From Reticulitermes speratus (Eukaryota > Arthropoda > Insecta > Blattodea > Rhinotermitidae), in assembly GCA_021186555.1 (NCBI GenBank), contig JAJKFL010000005.1, positions 20,400,635-20,464,634 of the forward strand: a DNA stretch of 64,000 bases. The letters run 5' to 3'. Positions 10,981 to 22,100 of the stretch are shown here, piece after piece; position 1 is the stretch's first letter, and each line of letters begins with the position of its first letter. The notes beneath the pieces were generated by a model that saw only the letters and a program-made list of their open reading frames with translations, was not told the DNA's origin and ran no database searches. The translations under genes and the position numbers were made by a program.

Positions 10981-11868
10981 TTATGCTTTCTTCTTACATT
11001 TCTTTTCATGTTTTTGTAGATTACTTTTCTGGGTATATGATTTATGACAACTCCTACAAGAAAATGGTTTCTCTTTGGAATGAACAGCTTCATGCTTTGT
11101 CAAGTTGCTCTGCTGTGTAAACTTCTTTAAACACTGCTTACAGGAATATGGCTTAATGCCTGTATGCACACGCTCGTGCTTATCTAGATTACTCTGCTGA
11201 GCAAATGCTTTGCAACAGAACCGACAGCAAAATGGTCTCTCACCTGTATGTGTACGTTCATGTTTAAGTAAATTGGCTCGTTGTGAGAATGCCTTGGAGC
11301 AATAATTACAGCTGTATGGTCGTTCCCCTGTGTGTATACGCTGATGCTTTGATAGATTAGCCTGTTGAGCAAATGCTTTGGAACACAGAGCACACTGAAA
11401 AGGACGTTCACCTGTATGTGTACGCACATGTTTCCACAAGTTAGACTGCTGAGTAAATGTCTTACGACAGATTTCACATCGGAATGGACGCTCACCTGTA
11501 TGAATTCGTTCATGTGTTGCTAAGTTTACTTGTTGTGTAAACCTCCTGAAACAAATTCGGCAATAAAACTGTCCTCTACCCTTGCTAGGAGGGGCCTGAT
11601 GTTTTAGAAAGTCTTCAATGTTACTTTCTAAGGCAATACTTGTTGAGTGAGTTGAACTGTCATCTATCAGATCGCCTCTTGAAGTGTCACTACTGATATC
11701 AACATCTACATCAACTTCAACTTCTTCAATGTTACCATTTTCACTATTTTGTCCTACTATTTTAACAGTATCCAAGATTCTTCCATTATTGCCATTTGCA
11801 GAAAAATTACTTGTTTGACAACCTCCATCAGTACATCGATACAGTCCCTCATCCTTAAGAACACAAGC
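10981..11868 (-). CDS. zinc-finger gene, coding exon 2 (terminal)
   Basis: An acceptor (TACTTCTTTTCAG) borders 11868. The frame is open from there (ACVLKDEGLYRC...) to the stop at 10981-10983, 295 codons. There is no ATG at the head of the open frame near 11775 (the codon there is TTG), which shows that translation must enter by splicing. Confidence 0.88.
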   Translation of the reverse strand, partial: ACVLKDEGLYRCTDGGCQTSNFSANGNNGRILDTVKIVGQNSENGNIEEVEVDVDVDISSDTSRGDLIDDSSTHSTSIALESNIEDFLKHQAPPSKGRGQFYCRICFRRFTQQVNLATHERIHTGERPFRCEICRKTFTQQSNLWKHVRTHTGERPFQCALCSKAFAQQANLSKHQRIHTGERPYSCNYCSKAFSQRANLLKHERTHTGERPFCCRFCCKAFAQQSNLDKHERVHTGIKPYSCKQCLKKFTQQSNLTKHEAVHSKEKPFSCRSCHKSYTQKSNLQKHEKKCKKKA

Positions 11869-14589
11869 CTGAAAAGAAGTATTTTATTCTGTAATACTGC
11901 AGATTCAAAAGCTATAGCAATTACAGTAAAATTTTTGTTTCCCCAAGAATATATTTTAATACCTATGTGTATATGAAATTTATATTTAAAATTACAGTAG
12001 TCCCCCCGTATCCGTGGGTGATACGTTCCAAGACCTACCGCGGATGCCTGAAACCGCGGATAGTAGCGAACCCTATACAAGTAAACCTTAGATCAACTAA
12101 AGTCGACGCTGGCAAATTAAAATGTAAATACTTAAATCGACCATGGTCGACTTTGGCAGTGAATGTGTTAACATTTTTGGTCCGCAGTAAACCGCGGATA
12201 ACTGAAACCGCGGATACGGGGGTTCTACTGTATATTTATTATTTACAGAGAAGGCACACATACCACTCTTAAAACATGTCAATGACTGCATCAAAACAGA
12301 AATCATTTGCAATTTAATTTCAACGGACATACGCCAGGGATGAACATGGCACTTCAGAACTACATAGATATTCAAGCATCAGTTGAAAAGCCCAGGGAAT
12401 GATAAACACATACGTATTATCAAAGAAACTATTACAATGCAGGTTTGTGAAAATGTGTCACTCAGGTCTACACATATTGTTGTTGAGAATGACTTTCTAC
12501 ACGAGCTATAACAGACCAGGTAGATGGTACCTGGCACATTCCCATCCCCAATAAACACCAAGCACTGTGAGGAAGACAGAGTGGGGGTGCAAGGATATGA
12601 TGCGTAAGGGAAAGACAACCTGAGTTTCACATAATTACCCAGTTTCTTCAAACACAACTCTGGTGGGTGAATAACAATGCTGGAATCAGTACATCTGGTG
12701 AAGCCGAAATCTCAGTGCCTAATTTGAGAAGACAGAAGGCATGGTAGTTCCAACTATTACTTCTAATGTGAAGGAAATTTCATACCAATATCTAGAGGGA
12801 GTTGAAAGTTTTGGTGTGATTTGTAGATATTCACTGATATCACAAATAATCAGTTAAATCACATTAACTTTAGAGTTATTCAGTTAACTTTAGAGTTATT
12901 CGGGGATTATCATCTTGCCCCCACAACATTTTTTTTATCCAGGGCTGGCCTTAGGCCGATTGGGCCGATGTGACGCAATCAGGCCCCGCGCTCATGGGGT
13001 ATTTGCTCATTAGTATTTTTAAAAATGATACAAATGGACCATTTTAATTTTCCATCCTAACTAAGATTGCATACCAAAATGCCAGTCCTTTTTTTTCTTA
13101 GCAGCCCGCCACAAGGATCACAATAAGGCCCCGTGTTTGCTACAGTCCAGCACTGTTTCTACCAATACACCAGCCATTGTTTGCCATACATATTTACATT
13201 GTCTATGACTTCAAACAGAGTTGATTTTCTTAATTTGGTTACAGTGTCCATCTGAACATACATGACTTCAAAAACAATATTGTTTCATTTAGTGCAGGGC
13301 AGCATTACTCACATGAAGTGACTTCGAACAGAACTAAGCAGGTTAAATAAAATCTATCTGCAGTGAAACATGCAGGCCTAACCATGCCCAAACTTGTTTC
13401 CTGATTTTTAGTTTTTATACTGGTAAATCGTAACACCATTATAAGTTTTTGGTCAGAGTGTTAATAATTTACAAAATACAAATATAAAGCAAGAGTGGTA
13501 AACACTATACCTGATGTTTAATGGTGTAACATGAAATATTCACTGGAAATTGAGAACACGTTTCATAAATTCATTAATTTGCTTTATTCACTAACATGAC
13601 TGTCACACAGCATTTATAGTCTCTATGTTAAGATATCCTTGGCAGGTTAGTAATGTGTTCCATGGCTCCCCCGCCCAAAAAAAACTTTTGCATTGGAACC
13701 TAAACACGCAGGCAAATCAAACAGCATGAAATCAGACACCATCAGGAATCTTGAAGAGATTATTTTTAAATAATCCTCAATGGTCTGAACATTGCCAACA
13801 TTTACAAATTCTTCATTGATTTATATTGCCTTAAACCTGCTCTCCAGTAGGTATCAGTGACATCCTCTACATGTAAAGAGAGGTAGAGAGGAAAAATGAC
13901 CACTCATCTCTATACAGTACTGAGATTAAGGATTGATAATTTTAATTCAGATCTCCTCTACTGGTTTTATTTCTGCCTTTTACCAACAGTTTAAATGCTG
14001 TATAAGCATAAAATTCTGACACAACAATAAAGATATTGTCTTTCATTAACAAACTGTGATACCAGTGGAAGTATTTTAATGTCAAGAAAAGCTTAAATGA
14101 AATTATGGCATCTTAGTACACAAAATTCATATGATGCTGGCCAAAGCAAACGTTATGCTTTGTGAAGAACTTTCAACACAGGGAACAAGTTTAAATTATC
14201 TATTTTAAGTTTCCACATTCAACAATTTCACATTATTCAAAGAAAAATCCAAAAAATAATAGATGCATGTATGAATTCATGATTGTGTTTTACACAGAGA
14301 TGAACGGCAACTTTCATCTAACAAACATTTAAGCCAAAGAAGGTGGTGCAACCAAGTACATGACTCTCTTCAGTAGGCACTCTCATGACCTCAAATAGCC
14401 TATTGTCAAAATTGTCATTGGATTTGTTTCATTTATGCTTGCCAGTCCCAAAACAAACCTAACACTTAGACTCAAAAGGTGGTCTCAACCTTCATTACTA
14501 CTTACCTCCACAGTATTTGCTATTTTGGTTGGGATAAGGCTCAAGTAATACATGGGTAGATGAACAGGAATTTCAGTTTTGCTGTTCAT
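10981..14589 (-). CDS. seven-finger C2H2 zinc-finger protein, two coding exons
   Basis: Join of complement 14506-14589 (exon 1, 28 codons) and 10981-11868 (exon 2), both phase 0, giving 323 residues. The start ATG at 14589 opens MNSKTEIPVHLP. Residues about 60-125 are acidic and Ser/Asp-rich (VEVDVDVDISSD). Seven fingers occupy about residues 129-320, six C2H2 and a last C2HC (HEKKC). Most are joined by TGERP linkers, followed by a KKKA end. Recognition positions -1/3/6 are Q/N/K in fingers 2-7 and Q/N/T in finger 1, so each finger predicts a GAA-like triplet. A nuclear sequence-specific DNA-binding protein is expected; no BTB, KRAB or ZAD domain is seen. I do not recognise a named orthologue. 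It is divergent from the CCDC112 gene. Confidence 0.85.
11995..12230. mobile_element. 236-bp pogo/Tigger-like MITE in the zinc-finger intron
   Basis: Terminal inverted repeats CAGTAGTCCCCCCGTATCCG and the reverse complement of CGGATACGGGGGTTCTACTG, flanked by TA on both sides (11993-11994, 12231-12232). Inside are repeated CCGCGGAT and CTGAAACCGCGGATA blocks. These ends strongly resemble Tigger/pogo-family elements known in animals. TA duplication fits a Tc1/mariner/pogo transposase acting in trans. It is CpG-rich in a CpG-poor intron. Confidence 0.8.
12235..14500. other. zinc-finger gene intron, remaining sequence
   Basis: CpG-poor intronic sequence. Apart from the hAT-like MITE (12940-13155) there is a 23-bp direct repeat (TTAACTTTAGAGTTATTC twice, about 12862-12901) and nothing else recognisable. 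Confidence 0.5.
12940..13155. mobile_element. 216-bp hAT-like MITE
   Basis: Ends CAGGGCTGGCCT and the reverse complement CAGTGCTGGACT form short inverted repeats of the CAG...CTG type used by hAT elements. Flanking 8-mers TTTTTATC (12932-12939) and TTTCTACC (13156-13163) look like a decayed 8-bp target duplication. GGCCCCG occurs near both ends. No coding capacity. Confidence 0.55.
14506..14589 (-). CDS. zinc-finger gene, coding exon 1
   Basis: The minus strand reads ATGAACAGCAAAACTG and continues 28 codons to GTGGAG, followed by the donor GTAAGTAG. Phase 0 matches the acceptor at 11868. The encoded MNSKTEIPVHLPMYYL is rich in hydrophobic and Pro residues and has no known motif. Confidence 0.75.
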
Positions 14590-14629
14590 TGTACTACTGT
14601 AGTAATTTACATTTATCAATCACACAAAC
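14590..14629 (-). other. zinc-finger gene 5' UTR part of exon with start codon
   Basis: A good acceptor (TTTTTTATTCGCAG) ends just upstream of 14629, so the first coding exon is preceded by a non-coding exon farther up, probably near 15.9-16.0 kb. Confidence 0.5.
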
Positions 14630-15114
14630 CTGCGAATAAAAAAATTATCTTTCATTCAGCTCTGCACTAAATATTAAAAGGACTAGCATTATGAGTAACA
14701 TATACTAAATTCTGTTTTTGTCACACTACAAACAGATTTCAAAATCTCATGTCAATTTCATATTACAGCAAATCAAGCAGCTACAAGACTGTCTACCCAA
14801 AGATAACTTTTCTCTGTTCTGCAGGTATATAAAAATTTATCATCACTTGTTGCACTTTTTTTCATGCAACAGTGTCTATGAACCTCATTTTGGATGATGA
14901 GCCCACACACTTCATACATTTTGCCAACCTAGTTAAGAAGAGCCTGCAAACATGGTTTTTCAGCAAAGTGGATGTAAGAAGTCAGCATTCAATTTTCCAT
15001 GTTTATTGCTACTGGTCATAAGTATAAAGGTCATGGACAATAACAAAGCTTATTAAGCAGAAATGAACCAACAAATTCCAAGGGCGTGGTTGCGACAAAA
15101 GGTGTATTTCATAC

Positions 15115-15326
15115 TACAGGGTGAGCGAAGAGTCTCTGTATATGTCAATGTAGGATGTAGGTTAGAAAGAACTTACACTGAATGTACAGTATTCGCGGTT
15201 ACAATATGTGTTGGAAGAGATCTCCACAGGCATGTGACAGAGGTCACATATGCCACTTCAACCGTTTTATGCACGAGACTTTCCAACTTCCAGTACAGTG
15301 TACACGAACTTTTCGCTCATTCTGTA
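15115..15326. mobile_element. MITE, same family as 3634-3875
   Basis: TACAGGGTGAGCGAAGAGTC at the left and the reverse complement of the right end (TACAGAATGAGCGAAAAGTT) are terminal inverted repeats. The block AGGATGTAGGTTAGA is shared in position with the copy at 3634. TA at both borders. Confidence 0.6.
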
Positions 15327-15839
15327 TTCATACAAACGATTTTGTACTAATGACTTTTCTTTGATACTGCAGAATGATTAACGACCTGTCCAGAGCATTT
15401 CTTCGTATTCAAGCGTGAAGTTAAGTCTTGTATATGTATTGACAATACCGAGAGGTACAAAGAGTAATTAAAAATTACATGTGCATCGTTTTGTATGAAC
15501 TTCTACAGTTTACAATTGGCCACCAGCAGTGCATCGCCTACTTCTTCTTCTGCTTCTTGCTGGCCTTATCCTCTGGCGGTTATCATGAGCACAGAGTACA
15601 GCGAGAATGTCAAAATGGTAGACTTACCGAAATACAAAAAAATTACGTACAGTATCAATATAACACAGAAGGAATATCTAACATCAGTCAACGTTCAATG
15701 CACTTACAACATTCATTACAGTGTATATTTTAATGTTACGATGTTAGAAATGTATGAATTATGAAAAACACTCAAATATGATAACACAATTTTCCATAGA
15801 CTGTGAATTAGACGTGAGTTTGAATAATCGCAATTGTAG

Positions 15840-16420
15840 GTAATCGGAATAATGGCGGGCAGTGCTACTCACTCTGACAGAATATAGTGCGCGAAGTGTA
15901 ACCATGAGTTGTTGTTACCGGCTACAAGTTCGCCATGAGTTGTTACTACTGGTCACACTTTCGTGTCAAAGGGTGGAAATCGTGTCGCCTTTCTGCCAAA
16001 AACTGAATAAAAAAACGAGATGACGTGAAATCTTGTTTGAACGTTCAACGCTCGCTGTAAACTCAGTTGTTCATTATATTTTATTGTTGCTTTGTAATTG
16101 ATACCATAAATGAAATTCGTTTGGTAGTGGGAATGAGAGAGTTTGAGTTCTTGTTTTCGTCAGAAATACGCAGTGTGTTGCGGTACAACGCACTGGAGCG
16201 TGATGGTATTTTTGATGGATGGCTTTGATCACCAATGCATGTGACTTTATACTTCTTGTGTCCGTGTGGTTATACTTTGACGCATATACACCTTGGCATC
16301 TGCTGTTCATATTGCATTACTTCAGTTTTAAGCCAGTTTACCTTACTGCCTGACGTGTTCAGTGTCCTGTTCTTAACAACAGTTACAGCGAAATTTCCAG
16401 GTTAACAATGTGAGTGTAGT
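15840..16420. promoter_or_regulatory. putative bidirectional promoter between the zinc-finger gene and CCDC112
   Basis: CpG dinucleotides reappear here within an otherwise CpG-poor domain (GCGGG, GCGCG, CGCTCGC). AATAATGGCGGGC at about 15850 matches a YY1-type site (AANATGGCGG). The two flanking genes point away from it and both appear to need an upstream non-coding exon. A possible donor (AACAATGTGAGTG near 16410) could end a CCDC112 leader exon. No TATA box can be assigned with confidence. Confidence 0.4.
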
Positions 16421-17370
16421 TCAGTTCTGTTTTGTAAGCATCTTGTTTCTTAGTCTCTTGGAACATGCCAGATAAAAGATGTTCAGCAAGTCATTCATTG
16501 TGTACACAGACACAACTGTACTATACATGGAGTCTTTTTCCATGTATGCATAACCTTTCTCCATGAATTCAGGCTATACCACATGCAAATATGTGTCCTC
16601 TACATCATACAAGAAAGAGGCTGCAGTGTACTGATTTTGGTACTGGCAGCTAAACTATCAGAAAAAAGTGAGATTTTCACATGTTTGAGAAGTTGCATTA
16701 TTCAGTGCAACAAACTATCATTTTCACAGCTTTCTTGTTGACCATTGATTCATGGACCATGCATGACAAAATGCTTTGTGAAGTGGAGCAGATTCATAGA
16801 CCATAAGATTACAGGTAGTGTTCTACTGTATATGCATGAGACACTTCAGAAGAAGGTATGTGTAGCATGCTTTGCAAAACAAATGTTACACTCAACTTGG
16901 ATACATTTTGACAGAATTTTTATCATTATTTGCTGCATCTGTTCTCTGATATGACAAAAACAAGACGGAAATAAAACTGAACTGAACTGAACATTAGACA
17001 ACATATGTGTATTTCTAGCACTTTCTTTAAATATGGTGTGTAAAACACTAATATTAACTGCAGTGCGTTGAACTGAAATGAATGAACCCCCACTCATGGC
17101 AAATTGGAATAGTGGTAGGAAATGAACAACAGTATTGTTCAAATAAAATAATGACCCTATTTATGCATGTTTGTACATATGTAATAAAATGTATATCCCA
17201 ATAACTCCATGGAGAAGGGTCCTTGAGAAATTAATAGTTTCTCAGCTGGCCAAGAAATACCCCTCCTTTTATGGAGCTACAAAGCTTATTGCCATGTCCA
17301 CATGAGCCTGCCACTGGTCCCAATCCCGAGTCAGATTAATGCATTTCACATCAGGTAATGGTGAAAAAAA

Positions 17371-17490
17371 AAGGTACATTTTACCCTGCCCACACCATGG
17401 AGGCATATAGAGAAAGTAGAGGTATAGCTTTACTCATTCTTAACCTTCGCACTAGATGGAGATGCAGTCCACATCATTACACACTGGTTT
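17371..17490 (-). mobile_element. SINE B, 3' fragment
   Basis: The plus-strand order AAAGGTACATTTTACCCTGC, GTAGAGGTATAGCTTTACTC and CTTCGCACTAGATG matches the 3' half of the full type B copy at 60917-61196, in the same orientation. The tRNA-related half is missing. Confidence 0.55.
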
Positions 17491-17837
17491 TCCAAAGCTT
17501 GTTTTCATGTTATACTCTAATCTTTGTCTACGTCCCCAGGTTTTCTTCTCCCAACGGATTTTCTGACTCATAATACTACAGTATGTACTGTATATGTAGA
17601 ACAGAACCTTTTCATCCTAGTCAACAAAATTTTGCATTTTAATGGTGTGCATTCTCATTTCATAATTGGGAGGCCCCACATTTGAATATTAATCCAGAAA
17701 TGGGCTATCCTGATGTTTTTTGTGGTTTACTTTGTTGCTGTATGAATTGCCACATAGTAAGCTTAAATTGACAGACAAAATGGTCACTTTCTCCTACACA
17801 CATTCTGAATCAAGAACAATTTTGTCCTTTTATTGGA

Positions 17838-17910
17838 CTTTGTATAAACTCAGTTTGAGTAAACTGTTGTTGTATATGCTCAGTTTAATTAAACTGTTGT
17901 TCAATGACTC
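17838..17910. repeat. tandem duplication, two ~35-bp units
   Basis: CTCAGTTTGAGTAAACTGTT and CTCAGTTTAATTAAACTGTT repeat with the same spacing. Each unit is itself partly self-complementary (CAGTTT...AAACTG). Confidence 0.7.
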
Positions 17911-18029
17911 AGATCTACGCAAAGCCACGGTTAAGAATGTGTGGAGCTATGCATTCACTGTCCTATCTGACTTCATGGCATGGTGCTTAATGAAGCACAG
18001 GAACAATTTTATGTTAAGTAAATCGGAAA

Positions 18030-18265
18030 ATGAGATGGGTTGAGAATGTAGCACACATGAGGGAAATGAGAAATGCATGTAAAATTTTAGCTGCAAAACC
18101 TCTAGGGAAAAGAACAATTGCAGGACTTAAGCATTGATGGGAGAATAATATTAAAATGTGTCTTGGATAAAGAAATAACTTTTGAGGACATGAACTGGAT
18201 TCATTTGGCTCAAGACTGGTTGCAGGTGTATACTCCTATGAACACACTCATGAGCCTTCAGGTTT
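18030..18265 (+). pseudogene. degenerate 'RRRWEDNI...WIHLAQD' tail module
   Basis: Frames of the plus strand give ILAAKPLGKR, ENNIKMCLG, EDMNWIHLAQDWLQVYTP and MNTLMSLQVF, with frame changes between them. This follows the order of the module at 945-1143, including its C-terminal NTVMNLRVP-like end. Confidence 0.55.
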
Positions 18266-18588
18266 TTTGAAAGGGATTCTTACATTAAATCAGCACTTTT
18301 CTTTAGAGTTAATTAAATGAAGAGCCAAAATGAGAATTGCACGTACTGACATGATGAAGGTATGGTAAAAAAGGTTCTGAAAAGTGTTTAAAATCCTTAG
18401 TCTTTTTAAGCACAAGGGATAGGCATTTTTACTGGCTTCAATCAAAAATCCAAGCAGTTAGTTTATATTTAAGGTGTCATGCTTTTTTGTCAGACATTTG
18501 AAAGGCCAGTTCAACTTTTTTCAGAAAGTTTGTTTTTTTATGCAAACATTATTACTTTGAGTTACAACAGCATGTAGACTTGTAGATA

Positions 18589-18720
18589 GTTACCAGTGTT
18601 TCAGAGGAATGTACTGTCCCAGTCTTCAGGTGGTTAAGAAACTGTGCCAAGGAATCTGCTGTCTCCATCTTCCAGGTGTAATTATTTTCTGCAGATGGAG
18701 TAGATTTCTCTGCAGCATCA
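18589..18720 (-). repeat. CTGAAGATGG/GTTACCAACGTTTC-type repeat remnant with hairpins
   Basis: The minus strand reads ACC, CTGAAGAC, a hairpin GGGA/TTCC, GAAACACTGGTAAC, and ACC/GGT can pair. A further CTGGAAGATGGAGACAGCAG block follows at 18660-18690. It belongs to the second class of hammerhead-like motifs (see 52021-52066). Confidence 0.4.
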
Positions 18721-18964
18721 GTAACCACCTACAAGTTAATGCAGTGCCATAACCCACAAGGCTACAATATAGCTTTTCATTGCCATGAAAACCTCGGATG
18801 TGGTACATTTCACTTTTACTGTGCAAGAGTTGTGATTATTGATTGGTGTTTTTGTTTCAGTATATTCCAGAAACCATAGGAACTTCTGAGGATTGCTGTG
18901 ATTGCAGAAGTACCTTAGTGTGCAGATATCTGACCTGCTATAATTAACGTTTGTAATTATAGCA

Positions 18965-19197
18965 ATGTATACTACTATGACAGAGAGCATGAGCACATCA
19001 GTTTTTAAGCCGGCTTACAAAAATACATGTAAGGGTTATGAAGGGAATGCAACGACTTTTATTGCTCAAGCTGCAAGATTAAAAATTCAACAAGACTATC
19101 TTGATAAGGAACAAGCTATCACAATTAAGAGTGTGAAGCGTTTAGATCATGCAGCAAATGATATAGCAGCTACTCATAAAGAGATGGAATATCAAAG
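18965..19197 (+). CDS. CCDC112: CCDC112 coding exon 1
   Basis: Codes residues 1-77 and two bases of codon 78, ending at donor AAAG/GTAAAT. A TAATTATAG acceptor lies two bases before the ATG, so a leader exon exists upstream. A second in-frame ATG is at 18977 and a third at 18989. Alpha-helical, charged sequence (AQAARLKIQQDYLDKEQ). Confidence 0.8.
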
Positions 19198-22100
19198 GTA
19201 AATGGCAGCTAATATTAGTGTATGGTTGTCATGTTATGTATAAAAGAACTGGCAAGGTTTCTTATTGTTCGTGAATACTTTTTATGCCTAAAGGTAAACC
19301 CAAGGCCCTAGTGAGGTTTATTAATGAGAATCGTATGAAGGCTTATGTAGAAAATATTGATCATTATTTAATTGTGTGTTACAATGTCTTAACGAAAATT
19401 TTCTTCTTCTTAAAAGTGCAGATGCAAATGCCTTACAAATAGTCAAGTTTGTGAATTTACTCCTGTGTTCAGAAAACATTCTGAATTGTTTATGTATGCA
19501 TTTGGATTTGGCTTAATGTCAGTTTGATTAGTTCTTTCATCCAGGAGGACTAAAAATAACAGCACTAATTAGTAACATGGGGTTTTATCATTTAAGGGTG
19601 TGTTACAGTCATATTTATTACCTCAACAGAACTGGGAAATAATGGGCAAACTCTCCAGTTTTCTATATGATTGCCATACTGATAAGAGACATTTGTCCCA
19701 GCAATACCCAGCCTGTTTGATTCTGGCAGGGAAGAAACTGGAGCCCAGTGTTCGCACCCACAAGTGTTCCTTGGCTTTTCTGTCGTTATTATATCAGAAT
19801 TATTTTCTCCATGCTTGAGAAACTATAGGAGAATTCACTGTGTGTTCCAAAGTGTCATTAACAACAGCTTTCCCATAAAGTTTCTGGAACGTTTTGCCCA
19901 TCCACCATTCAGCCTAGGCCTTGTGCTTAGTGATATCCATTTCTGTTGATCACTGAAGAAACATTTTAGAGGAAAACACATTTGATATTATGATAAGATG
20001 AAAACTGAGGTGTACTGAGTCCTAACTTATTGTCTTTGAAACTCAAACATATGGTGTATTGCTGGGACAAATTTTTTATTTGGTCTGGTGACTATGTGGA
20101 GAAATAGAGGGTCTGTCTATTTTACCTTGTTGTTTTGGACATCTGCGTGAAAATAATAATTACAAGTCCAAAATATCTTTCAACAATACTGAACTGTTTA
20201 TGTGCATTGTAGTTTGTGGAAGCTTATTTATGTAAGTCCTGTTAGGCCTCTTTCACACAGGAGACTGAGTCACCTGCAGTTGGTCTCCTGGCGACCGAGA
20301 GTATGTGGTAAGCAATAATGGTTTCCACATGCTAAACTGTCTGCCTGAGATCTACCAGTGACGGAATTACTGTTGCCATTCTTCTTTTGTTACTTCAAGA
20401 CTGGGGACTGCTGGGAGATTGCAGAACCATGCAGTTTTGTGTGAGCTTTCAGAGAAGAGACAGCCTCCATGGTGACTCAAAGCCAAATATTTGTCATGGA
20501 ACTATGTATTAATTTTATGCTTCCTTGGGTGGTATAGATTTCCTCATACTTGTGTTTGCATTTGTGGGTGATACTTAATAGTCTCCTGCAGTTCTTCAGA
20601 AGAGTTCATAGACATTCTAAAATAGTCCAAAATACCAGTCTGTTTCACGTGTCACATACTATGGGGTGCACCTACTTTTTTTTTCCCCTCTCCTTTTTGT
20701 TTCTTCCCCCCCCCCCCCCAAATCCCATAGGGGCCACGTAACATAATCTCTTCCAGTTGTAGCATTGCACTGAGCATTCATTTTTAGAAATGGTAAGGAT
20801 AGTCTCTTTGAAGTTACAGCGACTGGGTTGTAGTTGCTGGGCTCAAGAAGGCCAGTCGCTGGCAAATCAGTCTCCTGTGTGAGAGGGCTTGAAGCTGTTT
20901 GATGACACAGATACACTTCTGTATCTTACAATGAGAAGATTACTGTGATTGTAGGTTTGTCACAGTGGTTAATTTACTACGCTGCAGTTATGTTGGGTAT
21001 TGCCCATTGTTTGAGGTACCATATATAATAGTTAAGGAGATGTCTGTACTTCATGTTCAAGAGATTGACATCATTGTGACAGATATTTAACTTTTGATGT
21101 TAGCCACAGTGGTGAGAATAGAACCCAGATCTCCCTGACTATTAATCTTTTCTGTTATCTGTCAGTGCTCAACCAATCCTGGGCACCAGTTTGCCATGAT
21201 GCCTAGATAATTTGTCATGGCACCTAGTGTTTCAGAAGCGTACTGTAAAGTAAAGTAAAGTAAAGTGAAGTAAAGTATTTTTTTTTAAATCCCAGTTTAA
21301 CAAGTACTTCATTACTAAATGGCTTCCTCATCGCCACCAATGAATAGTCTAACAGCCAAAATTGGTTTAGCATAATGTGAAAATGCATGTAAGGATGTCT
21401 TTATTTATGTGGCCTAGTATGATAAGAAGCATCTATTATTCAAAATTTCAAGCACTATTGAGATATGGTATAATGTTTTGGGGGGCAGATAATGAAAGTA
21501 TACCTATATTTAAGCTACAGAAGAGGGTTATTCAGATAATGGGTGGTGTTGGTACAGGTACATCTTGTAGACAGCTGTTCAAGGACTATAAGATACTCGC
21601 AGTGACTTCCCTATATGTACTTGAAGTGATATGTTTCATAAAGAAATATAAATCCTCAGTAGAGCAAAATGTTCATGTACATGATTATAATACAAAAAAA
21701 ATGGATATACTGTACATGTTTTGCCATGTAATACAAATCTCTTTAAAAGAAGTGTGATTAACATGGGTATTCAATTATATAATAAGGTGCTGGTCAGTAT
21801 AAACAAGTTGAATAGTTATAAATCCTTTAAGAGATAATTAAAATATTTTTTAATGAGTCAAGTATTCTACTCCATAGATGAATTTTTATGTTACTTATTA
21901 GGTGACCTGCAACTGCATGTTTTAAAATTTTGTATGATTTATAGTATTTATTGGTTATTTGAGTTTAGGTATAATATTGATATTATTAAACATTATGTGA
22001 TTATAGCAATGTGTTGATGTATAAATATTGATATTATTAATAACATTATGTTATTATAGCTATGGTTATATTTGAGGTGTCTAGAATCACAGGCATGACT

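Larger units (their letters stand above)
16421..18029. other. probable CCDC112 leader intron, mostly unstructured
   Basis: CpG-poor. Contains the SINE B fragment at 17371 and a tandem duplication at 17838; otherwise nothing recognisable. Confidence 0.4.

Noticed and set aside
11184..11513. 109-codon minus-strand frame in the zinc-finger exon
   Set aside because: Alternative-frame shadow produced by the repeated finger codons.
11757..12080. 107-codon minus-strand frame crossing the zinc-finger intron boundary and the Tigger-like MITE
   Set aside because: It reads through the splice acceptor in a frame different from the zinc fingers and is built mostly of MITE sequence.
15479..15764. Two overlapping plus-strand frames (84 and 89 codons)
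   Set aside because: No recognisable domain, two competing frames, no donor; probably chance near the promoter region.
20706..20720. Poly-C run next to pyrimidine tract
   Set aside because: Simple low-complexity DNA in an intron without further structure.
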